Source: Enterobacter sp. RHBSTW-00994 | GTDB lineage: Bacteria; Pseudomonadota; Gammaproteobacteria; Enterobacterales; Enterobacteriaceae | Length of the DNA: 64,000 nucleotides | Direction: 5' to 3' | NCBI RefSeq assembly: GCF_013782625.1 | Contig: NZ_CP056199.1 | Span: 4,296,588 to 4,360,587, forward strand | Shown: piece by piece, positions 33,460-43,848 of the stretch | Numbering within the stretch: the stretch's first letter is position 1 | Layout: the number at the start of each line of letters is the position of its first letter | Position numbers and translations under genes: made by a program | Notes under the pieces: model-generated | Database searches by the model: none | The model's input: the letters and a program-made list of their open reading frames with translations, nothing else | What the model was told of the DNA's origin: nothing

Positions 33460-35400
33460 TCAAACAGAGTATCTTTGCAAATATTTTTTCACATTGGTGT
33501 CAAGCGGCTGAGAGGAGGCAAAAAAATCGCCCTGACCACCCGCCACACCGCGCTCTGTCAACATCTGCCATTCGCTCCGTGAGCGCACACCCGTGGCAAA
33601 TACTTGCGTTCGCGTTCCCTTGCACGCTTCGACCAGGCTCTGAACCAGCAGCTGATTTTCCGTGCGTTTTTCGATATTCCTTACCAGCCCTGGATGTAGT
33701 TTCAATAATTCGACATCCAGCTCCTTGATCCAACTGGTACTGACCAGTGTCAAACCCGCCTGAGTCACCGCAACGCGAGCACCCAGCGCATTCATCAAAC
33801 GCACCACCGGTCGTAAACGGCTGATGTGTTGACAAACATCCGCCTCTGCAAGTTCAAAAATAATGCGCTTACGTTGCGATTTTTCGCATTGCATTAATAC
33901 ATCGCGCAGCCAACGCTGAAAACGCGGGCGAATAAGCGACTCTACAGTAACCTGTAATGCCAGATTTTCCTCAGGCCAAAACGATAAAAATGGAATAAGG
34001 CGTGTAATTTGCTGACGATCGTACTCTTCTGACAGACCGAATTGCAGGACCATAGGCAGATATTCCGCAGAAATTACCTCTTCGGTCCCATCAAAAATAC
34101 GGCACATTAATTCGCGATGATGGACTTGACCATTTTTCAATACCGCCGGTTTTTGGTAAATCCGAGGCCCGCCACGGCTCAACATCTGCTCAATCAACGT
34201 TCTCCAGCGTACATTACCACGCCCTTTTTCTGGCAGCGAATCATCGTAAACCGCCCAGCCATTTGCTCCCTGCAACACCGCGTTACGCGTTGCTGCTTCG
34301 GCATGTTCCATCACCTGCTCTGTTGCCTGGCCATCACGCCAGGCGCAGATGCCAATGTGTACCATATCGTCCCGGTCGAGCATTTTACTTGGGGGAAGCG
34401 CATCAACAGCCTTCAAAAGCTGGTTGGCAATACTTTCAGACTCTTTCAGCGTGCGGTGGGGTAACAACACGGCAAAATCACTTCGGTGATAACGGGCAAG
34501 TAATGAGCCGGGATAACGCATAATGAAAGTTGAAAGCAGGTTAATCAGCGTGAAAAGATTGTCTTCCGCCGCCTTACGCCCCCAGGAGTCACGCAGCAGA
34601 TCAAAATCAGGCAGGCGAATCATCATGACCACACCATGAGTCCCAACCTTTTCCGGATCGTCCAATAGCGTAGCGAGTTGGTTATCAAAGAAGAGACGGT
34701 TGTTGAGGCCCGTTTTATTATCTTGTGCGGCATACGAACGAATCAGTGTATCCATCCGACTACGCTGATCGCTGGCGAACTGGATTTCAGAAAGGAGCAT
34801 ATCCAGTGCGCTGCTGGTCCGCGATGGCCATTCATAAACGGAGCCCCGCACCTGAGGGCCGCGCTCACCGTTTAAGATCCGCACAGAACGTGTTTCCAGT
34901 AACTCCTGGCCCGCAAGCTGACGACGCAGCCAACGAACGGCAAGGAAAATCAGCAACACAATAAAAGCAACAGAGACGGTAAGTGGCGCAGTGGTCATCA
35001 ACGAATGGAAATAATTCGCCATCGGGTCCTGGTAAACCATGCGCAGGGTCATGCCGGGATTTTTGAGTGAATGCACAGTCACTTCACGGTATTGAATTAA
35101 CGTCCCGGCGGGGCGATAACTGCCCTGGCGCATATGGCTGAAGACCGTATGTTGCCCTTGTTTAATGTCGACCTGGACAATATCGACAGGGACCATCAAT
35201 TCATCCAACTCGCGCGACAGCGCAGGAAATGATGTGGTGATAAGCCGGGTATCGATAACCGATGCCACTGACTGAACCCGATTGACCAGTTTGTCCTGAA
35301 TCGCGTTATAAAAACTCAGGGAACACCCAATCAGGGTAACGAATATAGTAAGCCCCGTCAGCAACGTGATAAAAGCTGAAAACTTCGTCGTTAATCGCAT
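33460..35400 (-). CDS. csrD: RNase E specificity factor CsrD
   Basis: CsrD directs CsrB/CsrC sRNAs to RNase E decay. The 646 residues (E. coli length) have two membrane helices (about 9-29 and 133-153) and a degenerate GGDEF domain with HRSDF in place of GGDEF. A degenerate EAL domain has ELM in place of EAL. This means it does not make or cleave c-di-GMP, as known for the family. It stands upstream of mreB on the same strand but 280 bases apart. Confidence 0.95.
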   Translation of the reverse strand: MRLTTKFSAFITLLTGLTIFVTLIGCSLSFYNAIQDKLVNRVQSVASVIDTRLITTSFPALSRELDELMVPVDIVQVDIKQGQHTVFSHMRQGSYRPAGTLIQYREVTVHSLKNPGMTLRMVYQDPMANYFHSLMTTAPLTVSVAFIVLLIFLAVRWLRRQLAGQELLETRSVRILNGERGPQVRGSVYEWPSRTSSALDMLLSEIQFASDQRSRMDTLIRSYAAQDNKTGLNNRLFFDNQLATLLDDPEKVGTHGVVMMIRLPDFDLLRDSWGRKAAEDNLFTLINLLSTFIMRYPGSLLARYHRSDFAVLLPHRTLKESESIANQLLKAVDALPPSKMLDRDDMVHIGICAWRDGQATEQVMEHAEAATRNAVLQGANGWAVYDDSLPEKGRGNVRWRTLIEQMLSRGGPRIYQKPAVLKNGQVHHRELMCRIFDGTEEVISAEYLPMVLQFGLSEEYDRQQITRLIPFLSFWPEENLALQVTVESLIRPRFQRWLRDVLMQCEKSQRKRIIFELAEADVCQHISRLRPVVRLMNALGARVAVTQAGLTLVSTSWIKELDVELLKLHPGLVRNIEKRTENQLLVQSLVEACKGTRTQVFATGVRSRSEWQMLTERGVAGGQGDFFASSQPLDTNVKKYLQRYSV

Positions 35401-35584
35401 CCTTGAGATTACTCCGTGGGTTGATGGGGATAGCTAGTGAGCACTAACTTTCATTACAGGTGCGGCATACTACCAAACCTGGTGTATCTGGCAATTTATT
35501 GCGTTAAATCGGCATCGTGTTTCACTGAGCGAGTATAGTCTTCAGAAATTATTTTCCAATCATCATGCGAAGTGAGGACCCTGT

Positions 35585-36559
35585 ATGCAGGCTTTGATCT
35601 TAGAACAGCAAGAAGGCAAAACGCTTGCCTCGGTGCAAACCATTGAGGGAAATCGTCTGCCAGAAGGCGACGTTACCGTCGACATCGACTGGTCCAGTCT
35701 GAATTATAAAGACGCACTGGCCATCACAGGCAAAGGTAAAATCATCCGCAATTTCCCGATGATTCCTGGTATCGATTTCGCCGGTCGTGTGCATACCAGC
35801 GAAGATCCACGCTTCCATGCCGGACAGCACGTTCTGCTCACCGGATGGGGAGTTGGCGAAAACCACTGGGGTGGGCTGGCCGCTCAGGCACGTGTCAAAG
35901 GTGACTGGTTGGTTCCGATGCCGGCAGGCCTGGATGGCCGCAAAGCGATGATCATTGGCACTGCAGGATTTACCGCAATGCTGTGTGTCATGGCGCTGGA
36001 AGAGGCCGGTATTCGTCCTGAATCAGGCGAAATCGTGGTCACAGGCGCGAGTGGCGGCGTGGGCAGTACCGCCGTTGCCCTGTTACATAAACTGGGTTAC
36101 CAGATCGCGGCAGTTTCTGGTCGTGAAAGCACCCATGATTATCTGCGCCGACTCGGTGCAAACCGTATTTTGAGCCGTGAAGAGTTTGCTGAAACTCGCC
36201 CGCTGGAAAAACAAGTTTGGGCTGGTGCTGTCGATACCGTTGGAGACAAGGTCCTCGCCAAAGTGCTGGCGCAGATGAACTACGGTGGCTGCGTGGCAGC
36301 CTGTGGTCTGGCCGGTGGATTTGCTCTGCCCACAACGGTGATGCCATTTATTCTGCGCAACGTACGTTTGCAGGGTGTCGATTCCGTCATGACTCCTGCG
36401 GCACGTCGTGCAGAGGCCTGGGCTCGTCTGGAACGAGATTTACCGGATGCGTTTTATGCTCAGAGTGCCACCGAAATCAGCCTGAGCCAGGCTCCGGAAT
36501 ACGCTAATAAGATCATAAATAACACGTTCCAGGGCCGCGCCCTGGTGAAGATTGCCTAA
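35585..36559 (+). CDS. acuI: Acrylyl-CoA reductase AcuI
   Basis: A zinc-free medium-chain reductase that reduces toxic acryloyl-CoA to propionyl-CoA with NADPH. The 324 residues show the NADP-binding VTGASGGVGSTA near 151-162 and SGRES after the next strand. The family motifs SSLNYKDALAITGKG and PMIPGIDFAG are present. It is followed after 77 bases by msrP, separated by a long perfect inverted repeat. The name in E. coli is also yhdH. Confidence 0.95.
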   Translation: MQALILEQQEGKTLASVQTIEGNRLPEGDVTVDIDWSSLNYKDALAITGKGKIIRNFPMIPGIDFAGRVHTSEDPRFHAGQHVLLTGWGVGENHWGGLAAQARVKGDWLVPMPAGLDGRKAMIIGTAGFTAMLCVMALEEAGIRPESGEIVVTGASGGVGSTAVALLHKLGYQIAAVSGRESTHDYLRRLGANRILSREEFAETRPLEKQVWAGAVDTVGDKVLAKVLAQMNYGGCVAACGLAGGFALPTTVMPFILRNVRLQGVDSVMTPAARRAEAWARLERDLPDAFYAQSATEISLSQAPEYANKIINNTFQGRALVKIA

Positions 36560-36596
36560 TCTTCAAATTTTCGTGACATATTCGCGCTAACCCTTC

Positions 36597-36632
36597 TCCT
36601 CCGTCATGCTTAGAAAAACGCATGACGGAGGA
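36597..36632 (+). promoter_or_regulatory. 13-bp inverted repeat that contains the msrP ribosome binding site
   Basis: TCCTCCGTCATGC (36597-36609) and GCATGACGGAGGA (36620-36632) are perfect reverse complements with a 10-base loop. The 3' arm contains GGAGG, the msrP Shine-Dalgarno, five bases before its ATG. Any transcript reading through from acuI would fold this site shut. No T run follows, so it is not a classical terminator. Confidence 0.8.
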
Positions 36633-36636
36633 TGCC

Positions 36637-37638
36637 ATGAAAACCAGAAAACTGACGGAAGCCGACGTAACGTCCGAATCTGTCTTTATGTTACAGCGCC
36701 GCCAGATCCTGAAAATGCTGGGCATCAGTGCCACGGCTTTAACCCTTTCACCTGCCGCCCACGCCAATCTGCTTGACTGGTTTAAAGGTAACGATCGTCC
36801 TAAAGCCCCTTCCGGCCAGCCATTGACGTTCACGAAACCGGAACAATGGCAAAATAACCTCGCACTGACACCAGAAGACAAAGTTACTGGCTACAACAAT
36901 TTCTACGAGTTTGGCCTTGATAAGGCCGACCCTGCCGCCAACGCTGGTGGAATGAAAACCGATCCCTGGACGCTTAAAATTGATGGGGAGGTGGCAAAAC
37001 CGCTGACGCTGGATCACCACGAACTCACCACTCGCTTCCCGCTGGAAGAGCGAATTTATCGTATGCGCTGTGTAGAGGCATGGTCGATGGTGGTTCCCTG
37101 GGTGGGTTTCCCGCTACATAAATTGCTGGCTATGGTGGAGCCCACCAGTGATGCTAAATATGTCTCTTTCCAGACTCGCTATTCGCCAGAGGAAATGCCG
37201 GGACAAAAGGATCGCTTTATCGGCGGTGGTCTTGAATATCCTTATGTGGAAGGATTGCGACTCGACGAGGCGATGCATCCACTGACCCTGCTTACCGTTG
37301 GCGTATACGGTAAAGCGCTTCCGCCGCAAAACGGCGCGCCGATTCGCTTAACTGTCCCGTGGAAATACGGCTTTAAAGGCATAAAATCTATCGTCAGCAT
37401 CAAGCTGACCCGTGAACGTCCACCGACAACCTGGAATCTCGCCGCTCCTGACGAGTACGGTTTTTTCGCCAACGTAAACCCACATGTTGATCATCCTCGC
37501 TGGTCGCAAGCGACGGAGCGGTTTATTGGATCAGGCGGCGCACTCGACGTAAAACGTCAACCCACTCTGCTGTTTAATGGCTATGCGGAGGAAGTTGCCT
37601 CCCTTTATCGTGGGCTTAATTTACGGGAGAACTTTTAA
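36637..37638 (+). CDS. msrP: Periplasmic methionine sulfoxide reductase catalytic subunit MsrP
   Basis: A molybdopterin enzyme that repairs methionine sulfoxide in periplasmic proteins. I chose the ATG at 36637 (333 residues; E. coli 334). The Tat signal has RRQILK at about 21-26, with cleavage near AHA-N (43). The Mo-ligand Cys is C145 in [10 protein letters not shown]. The stop is followed at once by the msrQ GTG start. In E. coli K-12 msrPQ sits in a different locus beside the hprRS regulators, so control here may differ. Confidence 0.96.
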   Translation: MKTRKLTEADVTSESVFMLQRRQILKMLGISATALTLSPAAHANLLDWFKGNDRPKAPSGQPLTFTKPEQWQNNLALTPEDKVTGYNNFYEFGLDKADPAANAGGMKTDPWTLKIDGEVAKPLTLDHHELTTRFPLEERIYRMRCVEAWSMVVPWVGFPLHKLLAMVEPTSDAKYVSFQTRYSPEEMPGQKDRFIGGGLEYPYVEGLRLDEAMHPLTLLTVGVYGKALPPQNGAPIRLTVPWKYGFKGIKSIVSIKLTRERPPTTWNLAAPDEYGFFANVNPHVDHPRWSQATERFIGSGGALDVKRQPTLLFNGYAEEVASLYRGLNLRENF

Positions 37639-38238
37639 GTGCGACTGACCGTAAAACAGATCGTCTGGCTGAAAGTGCTATTGCATTTAGCCGGTTTGCT
37701 TCCTTTTATCTGGCTGTTTTGGGCAGCCAGTCACGGCTATTTCAGTGCCGACCCGGCCAAAGACATTCAGCACTTTACCGGTAGGATGGCTCTGAAATTT
37801 TTACTGGCGACCTTGCTGATTTCACCTTTAGCGCGCTACGCTAAACAGCCACTATTGATACGAACCCGTCGGCTGTTAGGGTTATGGTGCTTTGCTTGGG
37901 CGACAATACACCTCACCAGTTATGCATTGCTGGAGCTGGGTATTAACAATCTGGCCTTGCTGAGCCGCGAACTGGCTACACGCCCTTACCTGACTCTGGG
38001 CATCATTAGTTGGTTCATCTTACTGGCGCTGACGCTGACGTCGACGCAGTACGCGCAGCGAAAACTGGGCAGACGCTGGCAACTGTTACATAATTTCGTC
38101 TATCTTGTCGCGATCCTCGCACCTGTACATTACCTGTGGTCGGTGAAGATCTTATCTCCACAGCCGATCATCTACGCCCTGCTGGCTTTGATGCTTTTAG
38201 TCTGGCGTTACAAGAAGTTCCGCCAGTGGTGGAGATAG
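37639..38238 (+). CDS. msrQ: MsrQ heme-binding membrane subunit
   Basis: A 199-residue six-helix b-type cytochrome of the ferric reductase-like family that feeds electrons from the respiratory chain to MsrP. The GTG start directly abuts the msrP stop (TAAGTG), showing coupling. His residues in membrane segments ([30 protein letters not shown]) fit heme ligands. The length is slightly shorter than E. coli (211), a difference at the C-terminus. Confidence 0.94.
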   Translation: MRLTVKQIVWLKVLLHLAGLLPFIWLFWAASHGYFSADPAKDIQHFTGRMALKFLLATLLISPLARYAKQPLLIRTRRLLGLWCFAWATIHLTSYALLELGINNLALLSRELATRPYLTLGIISWFILLALTLTSTQYAQRKLGRRWQLLHNFVYLVAILAPVHYLWSVKILSPQPIIYALLALMLLVWRYKKFRQWWR

Positions 38239-38334
38239 TTAACGAAACTGTGCGTTTTCCCGCAGATTACTTATCCACCGCGACTCTTTTTCGGATAGCG
38301 GTTGATAATCTTCCCTGATAAGACCAGTATTTAG

Positions 38335-38362
38335 CTGCCAAATGCTACGAAATCGTTATAAT
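38335..38362 (+). promoter_or_regulatory. Candidate promoter of aroQ-accBC
   Basis: CTGCCA, 16 bases, then TATAAT (38357-38362), about 110 bases upstream of aroQ. The -10 is perfect and the -35 is weak. The region corresponds to the long-leader acc promoter region of E. coli. Confidence 0.55.
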
Positions 38363-38472
38363 GTGCGACCTTGGTTTTCCTGACAGGGGTTTTCAGCCTC
38401 TGAAAAGGTGACAATCGCGCATCGAAGGTATATTTTGTTTTTTACCGGAGAATCGCAGGAGATAGCAGCACA

Positions 38473-38925
38473 ATGGCTGACAAGTTCCATATCTTAGTTT
38501 TGAACGGACCGAACCTCAACATGCTCGGAACCCGCGAGCCAGAGAAGTACGGCACGCTGACGCTTAGTGAAATTGTTAACCGTCTGAGTACGGAAGCAGC
38601 TTCGCTGAATGTGGATTTGGATCATTTTCAGTCAAATGCGGAGTACGCAATCATCGACCGTATTCATCAGGCTAAAGACAATGTGGACTATATCCTGATC
38701 AATCCGGCCGCGTTTACGCACACCAGTGTCGCTATCCGTGACGCCTTGCTGGCGGTGAGTATCCCGTTTATCGAGATCCACCTGAGCAATGTGCATGCGC
38801 GGGAGCCGTTCCGCCACCATTCGTATCTGTCTGATATTGCTACAGGCGTTATCTGCGGGCTTGGCGCGGACGGTTATTCATACGCTTTACAGACAGCGGT
38901 CAAACGCTTGTCACAATCACACTAA
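38473..38925 (+). CDS. aroQ: Type II 3-dehydroquinate dehydratase
   Basis: A 150-residue dodecameric enzyme that dehydrates 3-dehydroquinate in the shikimate pathway. Conserved [14 protein letters not shown] (about 9-22), [16 protein letters not shown] (about 77-92) and the catalytic His region [17 protein letters not shown] are all present. E. coli K-12 itself uses the type I enzyme AroD, so this type II gene upstream of accB is a feature of Enterobacter/Klebsiella-like genomes. It lies 21 bases ahead of accB in one operon. Confidence 0.95.
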   Translation: MADKFHILVLNGPNLNMLGTREPEKYGTLTLSEIVNRLSTEAASLNVDLDHFQSNAEYAIIDRIHQAKDNVDYILINPAAFTHTSVAIRDALLAVSIPFIEIHLSNVHAREPFRHHSYLSDIATGVICGLGADGYSYALQTAVKRLSQSH

Positions 38926-38946
38926 ACAAGAGTACGGAACCCACTC

Positions 38947-39414
38947 ATGGATATTCGTAAGATTAAAAAACTGATCGAGCTGGTTGAAGAATCAGGCATC
39001 TCCGAACTGGAAATTTCTGAAGGCGAAGAGTCTGTACGCATCAGTCGCGCAGCCCCTGCCGCTAGCTTCCCGGTTATGCAGCAGGCTTATGCTGCACCGA
39101 TGATGCAGCAGCAACCAGCCCTGTCTAACGCCGTTGCCCCGGCAGCAGAAGCACCGGTTGCAGCAGCCGCAGAAATCAGTGGTCACATCGTACGTTCCCC
39201 GATGGTTGGTACTTTCTACCGCACCCCGAGCCCGGACGCTAAAGCGTTCATCGAAATCGGTCAGAAAGTCAACGTAGGCGATACCCTGTGCATCGTTGAA
39301 GCCATGAAAATGATGAACCAGATCGAAGCTGACAAGTCAGGCACTGTGAAAGCGATTCTGGTCGAAAGTGGTCAGCCGGTTGAATTTGACGAGCCGCTGG
39401 TCGTCATCGAGTAA
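38947..39414 (+). CDS. accB: Biotin carboxyl carrier protein of acetyl-CoA carboxylase
   Basis: A 155-residue BCCP that carries biotin for the first step of fatty acid synthesis. The biotinylation site is K121 in [13 protein letters not shown]. An Ala/Pro-rich linker (about 35-78) joins it to the N-terminal region. It lies 10 bases upstream of accC. In E. coli AccB represses its own operon. Confidence 0.98.
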   Translation: MDIRKIKKLIELVEESGISELEISEGEESVRISRAAPAASFPVMQQAYAAPMMQQQPALSNAVAPAAEAPVAAAAEISGHIVRSPMVGTFYRTPSPDAKAFIEIGQKVNVGDTLCIVEAMKMMNQIEADKSGTVKAILVESGQPVEFDEPLVVIE

Positions 39415-39424
39415 CGAGGCGAAC

Positions 39425-40774
39425 ATGCTGGATAAAATTGTTATCGCCAACCGTGGCGAGATTGCTCTGCGTATCCTTCGTGCCTGTAAAGAACTGGGCA
39501 TTAAGACCGTCGCTGTGCACTCAAGCGCGGATCGCGATTTAAAACACGTATTGCTGGCGGATGAGACGGTCTGTATTGGCCCGGCTCCATCCGTAAAAAG
39601 CTATCTGAATATCCCGGCTATCATCAGCGCCGCTGAAATCACCGGCGCGGTGGCAATTCATCCGGGTTATGGCTTCCTTTCTGAGAATGCCAACTTTGCT
39701 GAACAAGTTGAACGCTCTGGCTTCATCTTCATCGGCCCGAAAGCTGACACTATCCGCCTGATGGGCGATAAAGTGTCTGCAATCACCGCAATGAAGAAAG
39801 CAGGCGTCCCAACTGTACCGGGTTCAGACGGCCCTCTGACCGACGATATGGATGCTAACCGTGCTCATGCTAAACGCATTGGCTACCCGGTTATCATCAA
39901 AGCGTCCGGCGGCGGCGGCGGTCGTGGTATGCGCGTTGTGCGTAGCGATACCGAACTGGCGCAATCCATCTCCATGACCAAAGCTGAAGCGAAAGCCGCT
40001 TTCAGCAACGACATGGTTTACATGGAAAAATACCTGGAAAACCCACGTCACATCGAAATTCAGGTGCTGGCTGACGGTCAGGGTAACGCTATTTATCTGG
40101 CAGAACGTGACTGCTCTATGCAGCGTCGTCACCAGAAAGTGGTCGAAGAAGCACCTGCGCCAGGCATCACGCCAGAATTGCGCCGCTATATCGGTGAACG
40201 TTGCTCTAAAGCGTGCGTTGACATCGGCTATCGCGGTGCTGGTACGTTCGAATTCCTGTTCGAAAACGGCGAGTTCTATTTCATTGAGATGAACACCCGT
40301 ATCCAGGTAGAACACCCGGTTACTGAAATGATCACCGGCGTAGACCTGATCAAAGAACAGCTGCGTATTGCAGCGGGTCAACCTCTGTCCATCAAACAGG
40401 AAGAAGTTCAGGTTAAAGGCCATGCGGTAGAATGCCGTATCAATGCCGAAGACCCGAACACCTTCCTGCCAAGCCCGGGTAAAATTACGCGTTTCCACGC
40501 GCCGGGTGGCTTTGGTGTACGTTGGGAATCTCATATCTACGCGGGCTATACCGTACCGCCGTACTATGACTCAATGATCGGCAAACTGATTTGCTACGGC
40601 GAAACCCGTGATGTGGCAATTGCCCGCATGAAGAACGCCCTGCAAGAACTGATCATCGATGGCATTAAAACCAACGTTGACCTGCAGGTTCGCATCATGA
40701 ATGACGAGCACTTCCAGCATGGTGGAACTAACATCCACTATCTGGAGAAGAAACTCGGGCTTCAGGAAAAGTAA
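39425..40774 (+). CDS. accC: Biotin carboxylase subunit of acetyl-CoA carboxylase
   Basis: A 449-residue ATP-grasp enzyme that carboxylates biotin on AccB. I chose the ATG at 39425 ([16 protein letters not shown]); a longer in-frame extension overlaps accB and is not supported. The Gly-rich ATP loop GGGGGRGM (about 162-169) and the catalytic region with [16 protein letters not shown] are intact. The operon ends at a terminator at 40791-40817. Confidence 0.98.
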   Translation: MLDKIVIANRGEIALRILRACKELGIKTVAVHSSADRDLKHVLLADETVCIGPAPSVKSYLNIPAIISAAEITGAVAIHPGYGFLSENANFAEQVERSGFIFIGPKADTIRLMGDKVSAITAMKKAGVPTVPGSDGPLTDDMDANRAHAKRIGYPVIIKASGGGGGRGMRVVRSDTELAQSISMTKAEAKAAFSNDMVYMEKYLENPRHIEIQVLADGQGNAIYLAERDCSMQRRHQKVVEEAPAPGITPELRRYIGERCSKACVDIGYRGAGTFEFLFENGEFYFIEMNTRIQVEHPVTEMITGVDLIKEQLRIAAGQPLSIKQEEVQVKGHAVECRINAEDPNTFLPSPGKITRFHAPGGFGVRWESHIYAGYTVPPYYDSMIGKLICYGETRDVAIARMKNALQELIIDGIKTNVDLQVRIMNDEHFQHGGTNIHYLEKKLGLQEK

Positions 40775-40790
40775 TCGTGCATTAACGTTA

Positions 40791-40817
40791 AAAGGCCGGA
40801 TATTCCGGCCTTTTTTA
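40791..40817 (+). terminator. Terminator after accC
   Basis: AAGGCCGGA/TTCCGGCCTT stem followed by six T. Confidence 0.93.
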
Positions 40818-40882
40818 TTTCTGGGGATCGTAAACCCCCATAATGTACAATCCCCGCTTTCTTCATCCACAAGGGACAAAAA

Positions 40883-41125
40883 ATGGACACGCGTTTTGTT
40901 CAGGCCCATAAAGAAGCGCGCTGGGCGCTGTGGCTGACCCTTCTTTATCTTATCGCATGGTTAGTGACTGCTTACTTACCAGATTCATCGACCGGTTTTA
41001 CTGGCTTGCCACACTGGTTCGAAATGGCCTGCCTGCTAATGCCACTGGTTTTTATTCTGCTGTGCTGGCTCATGGTTCGATTTGTCTTCCGGGATATTTC
41101 GCTGGAGGATAACGATGCAAACTGA
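40883..41125 (+). CDS. yhdT: YhdT family membrane protein
   Basis: An 80-residue DUF997 inner membrane protein with two hydrophobic segments (about 17-35 and 47-70). It is always next to panF, and its 3' end overlaps the panF start by 11 bases. It may be an accessory subunit of PanF, but this is not shown. Confidence 0.93.
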   Translation: MDTRFVQAHKEARWALWLTLLYLIAWLVTAYLPDSSTGFTGLPHWFEMACLLMPLVFILLCWLMVRFVFRDISLEDNDAN

Positions 41126-42566
41126 AATTATCGCCGTGCTGGTGATCTACCTGATCATCGTGTTTGGCCTTTCAGCTTATGCCATGCGCAAACGTAGCAC
41201 CGGCTCTTTCCTCAGTGAGTATTTCCTGGGAAGCCGTTCAATGGGCGGTTTCGTCCTGGCAATGACGCTCACAGCAACGTACATCAGCGCCAGCTCGTTC
41301 ATTGGTGGGCCGGGTGCTGCCTATAAATATGGTCTGGGCTGGGTATTGCTGGCGATGATCCAGGTTCCTACGATCTGGCTGTCACTCGGTATTCTGGGCA
41401 AAAAGTTTGCCATACTCGCCAGGCGTTATAACGCCATCACGCTCAATGACATGCTGCAAGCGCGCTATCAGAATCGTGCCGTCGTCTGGATCGCCAGCGT
41501 CAGTCTGCTGGTTGCGTTTGTCGGGGCAATTGCCGTTCAGTTTATTGGCGGTGCACGTTTGCTGGAAACCGCGGCCGGTATTAAATATGAAACCGGACTG
41601 CTCATTTTCGGGATCACTATTGCGCTCTACACCGCGTTTGGAGGATTTCGCGCCAGCGTCCTGAATGACACGATGCAAGGCATGGTGATGCTGATCGGCA
41701 CGCTGGTTTTGTTAGTCGGCGTTATTTACGCTGCGGGTGGCCTGCATAATGCGGTACAAACGCTGGAGCAGATCGATCCAAAACTGGTGAGCCCTCACGG
41801 GGCTGATGACATCCTTACGCCAACCTTTATGACCTCATTCTGGGTGCTGGTCTGTTTTGGCGTCATTGGTTTACCCCACACTGCCGTGCGCTGTATTTCC
41901 TATAAAGACAGTAAAGCCGTCCATCGGGGCATCATCATCGGGACCATTGTGGTGTCGCTGTTAATGCTGGGGATGCATCTGGCTGGTGCACTGGGTCGCG
42001 CCGTGTTGCCGCATCTCACCGTTCCGGATCAGGTGATCCCCACGTTGATGGTTCAGGTGCTCCCACCGTGGGCAGCGGGCTTGTTCCTTGCTGCGCCAAT
42101 GGCGGCCATTATGTCGAACGTCAATGCGCATTTATTGCAGGCCTCAGCCACACTCGTCAAAGATCTGTGGCTCAGCTCGCAGCCGACTAAACTACACAAT
42201 GAGCATCGCCTGAAGCGAATCTCAACGTGGACCACGCTAATCCTGGGCGTACTGATGATGCTCGCGGCCTGGCGTCCACCAGAGATGATCATCTGGCTAA
42301 ACCTGCTCGCCTTTGGCGGCCTGGAGGCCGTGTTCCTGTGGCCGCTGGTGCTTGGGCTGTACTGGGAGCGTGCAAACGCCGCTGGCGCATTGAGCGGTAT
42401 GATTGTAGGCGGTGTGCTTTACGCCCTTCTTGCGACATTTAAAATTCAGTATCTGGGCTTCCATCCGATAGTGCCTTCGTTACTGTTAAGTTTGCTGGCG
42501 TTTGTGGTGGGGAACCGTTTCGGTCAGCCCGTCCCGCAGGCCGCTGTAATTTCTACTGATAAATAA
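41115..42566 (+). CDS. panF: Sodium/pantothenate symporter PanF
   Basis: A 483-residue sodium:solute symporter that imports pantothenate for coenzyme A synthesis. The start is the ATG at 41115 behind GGAGGATAAC, overlapping yhdT; length equals E. coli. About 12-13 transmembrane helices and the family motif [14 protein letters not shown] are visible. It is followed by prmA after 11 bases. Confidence 0.96.
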   Translation: MQTEIIAVLVIYLIIVFGLSAYAMRKRSTGSFLSEYFLGSRSMGGFVLAMTLTATYISASSFIGGPGAAYKYGLGWVLLAMIQVPTIWLSLGILGKKFAILARRYNAITLNDMLQARYQNRAVVWIASVSLLVAFVGAIAVQFIGGARLLETAAGIKYETGLLIFGITIALYTAFGGFRASVLNDTMQGMVMLIGTLVLLVGVIYAAGGLHNAVQTLEQIDPKLVSPHGADDILTPTFMTSFWVLVCFGVIGLPHTAVRCISYKDSKAVHRGIIIGTIVVSLLMLGMHLAGALGRAVLPHLTVPDQVIPTLMVQVLPPWAAGLFLAAPMAAIMSNVNAHLLQASATLVKDLWLSSQPTKLHNEHRLKRISTWTTLILGVLMMLAAWRPPEMIIWLNLLAFGGLEAVFLWPLVLGLYWERANAAGALSGMIVGGVLYALLATFKIQYLGFHPIVPSLLLSLLAFVVGNRFGQPVPQAAVISTDK

Positions 42567-42577
42567 AGAGTTTTGCC

Positions 42578-43459
42578 ATGCCGTGGATCCAATTAAAACT
42601 GAATACAACCGGCGCAAACGCCGAAGACCTGAGTGATGCATTGATGGAAGCGGGTTCGGTTTCTATCACCTTCCAGGACACACATGACACCCCGGTGTTT
42701 GAGCCTCTGCCAGGTGAAACGCGCCTGTGGGGCGATACTGATGTTATCGGCCTGTTTGATGCAGAAACCGACATGAAAGAAGTGGTGGCGATTCTGGAGA
42801 ATCATCCTCTGCTGGGCGTCGGGTTTGCACATAAAATTGAGCAACTGGAAGACAAAGACTGGGAACGCGAGTGGATGGACAACTTCCATCCGATGCAATT
42901 CGGTAAGCGCCTGTGGATCTGCCCAAGCTGGCGCGACGTGCCAGATGAAAACGCGGTCAATGTAATGCTTGACCCTGGTCTGGCGTTTGGTACGGGTACG
43001 CACCCAACGACCTCACTGTGTCTACAGTGGCTGGATGGCCTGGATCTGGAAGGTAAAACGGTGATCGACTTTGGTTGCGGCTCAGGGATCCTCGCCATTG
43101 CGGCACTGAAGCTGGGGGCATCCAAAGCCATCGGGATCGATATCGATCCACAAGCCATTCAGGCCAGCCGTGATAATGCCCAACGTAACGGTGTCTCCGA
43201 TCGTCTTGAGCTGTATCTGCCCGATGCTCAGCCAGAGGTCATGAAAGCCGACGTCGTGGTCGCTAACATCCTGGCTGGCCCATTACGTGAACTCGCACCA
43301 TTAATCAGCGTACTGCCCGTTGAAGGCGGTTTACTGGGTCTTTCTGGAATCCTGGCCAGTCAGGCCGAGAGTGTCTGTGACGCTTATGCCGATCTCTTTG
43401 CGCTTGATCCCGTCGTCGAGAAGGAAGAGTGGTGTCGCATCACGGGTCGTAAGAAGTAA
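42578..43459 (+). CDS. prmA: Ribosomal protein L11 methyltransferase
   Basis: A 293-residue SAM-dependent methyltransferase that trimethylates ribosomal protein L11. The N-terminal substrate domain covers about 1-55. The SAM-binding loop [14 protein letters not shown] (about 164-177) and motif [13 protein letters not shown] (about 226-238) are present. It is followed by an inverted repeat at 43467-43489 that probably ends the yhdT-panF-prmA transcript. Confidence 0.97.
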   Translation: MPWIQLKLNTTGANAEDLSDALMEAGSVSITFQDTHDTPVFEPLPGETRLWGDTDVIGLFDAETDMKEVVAILENHPLLGVGFAHKIEQLEDKDWEREWMDNFHPMQFGKRLWICPSWRDVPDENAVNVMLDPGLAFGTGTHPTTSLCLQWLDGLDLEGKTVIDFGCGSGILAIAALKLGASKAIGIDIDPQAIQASRDNAQRNGVSDRLELYLPDAQPEVMKADVVVANILAGPLRELAPLISVLPVEGGLLGLSGILASQAESVCDAYADLFALDPVVEKEEWCRITGRKK

Positions 43460-43466
43460 ATTCTCT

Positions 43467-43489
43467 GGCGTGACCACAGCGGTCACGCC
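43467..43489 (+). terminator. Hairpin after prmA
   Basis: GGCGTGACC/GGTCACGCC with a 5-base loop, 8 bases after the stop. Only a short T-rich tail follows. Confidence 0.55.
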
Positions 43490-43848
43490 GTCTTAACCCG
43501 TACGAACCGTTCAAAATAACCTCACCTCATGCAGAATGATCATGTTCTAAAATGCGATACAGATCGCAAAGAAGGCCGATAATCTGCTGCTAAAAACAGC
43601 AGATTATCCCGAACAAGTGATTCATTTATTCAGAAATGATGAGAAGTTACGGGAATTTGTAAGCGTCCACAAAATAACCATAAACACATAACATAATGAT
43701 TTAAATCATTAATAATTTCCTCAATGCACGCTGAGCGGCTATTCCATGATCTACAACAGTGGATTGTTCAAAGTTTGGCCTTTCATCTCGTGCGAAAAAT
43801 GCGTAATATACGCCGCCTTGCAGTCACAGTATGGTCATTTCTTAACTC
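43490..43848 (+). promoter_or_regulatory. dusB-fis promoter region
   Basis: The stretch upstream of dusB-fis. A -10 TAATAT at 43804-43809 with TTTCAT at 43781-43786 (17-base spacer) matches the growth-rate-controlled fis promoter of E. coli. Just after it the sequence is GC-rich (CGCCGCC), a discriminator expected of stringent promoters. Upstream are a 9-bp perfect hairpin (AATCTGCTG/CAGCAGATT, 43581-43605) and a 16-bp palindrome AATGATTTAAATCATT at 43695-43710. Fis and CRP sites are known in this region in E. coli, but I could not place them exactly. Confidence 0.72.

Noticed and set aside
33460..35400. csrD as an active c-di-GMP enzyme
   Set aside because: The signature motifs are HRSDF and ELM rather than GGDEF and EAL, the known non-catalytic state of CsrD.
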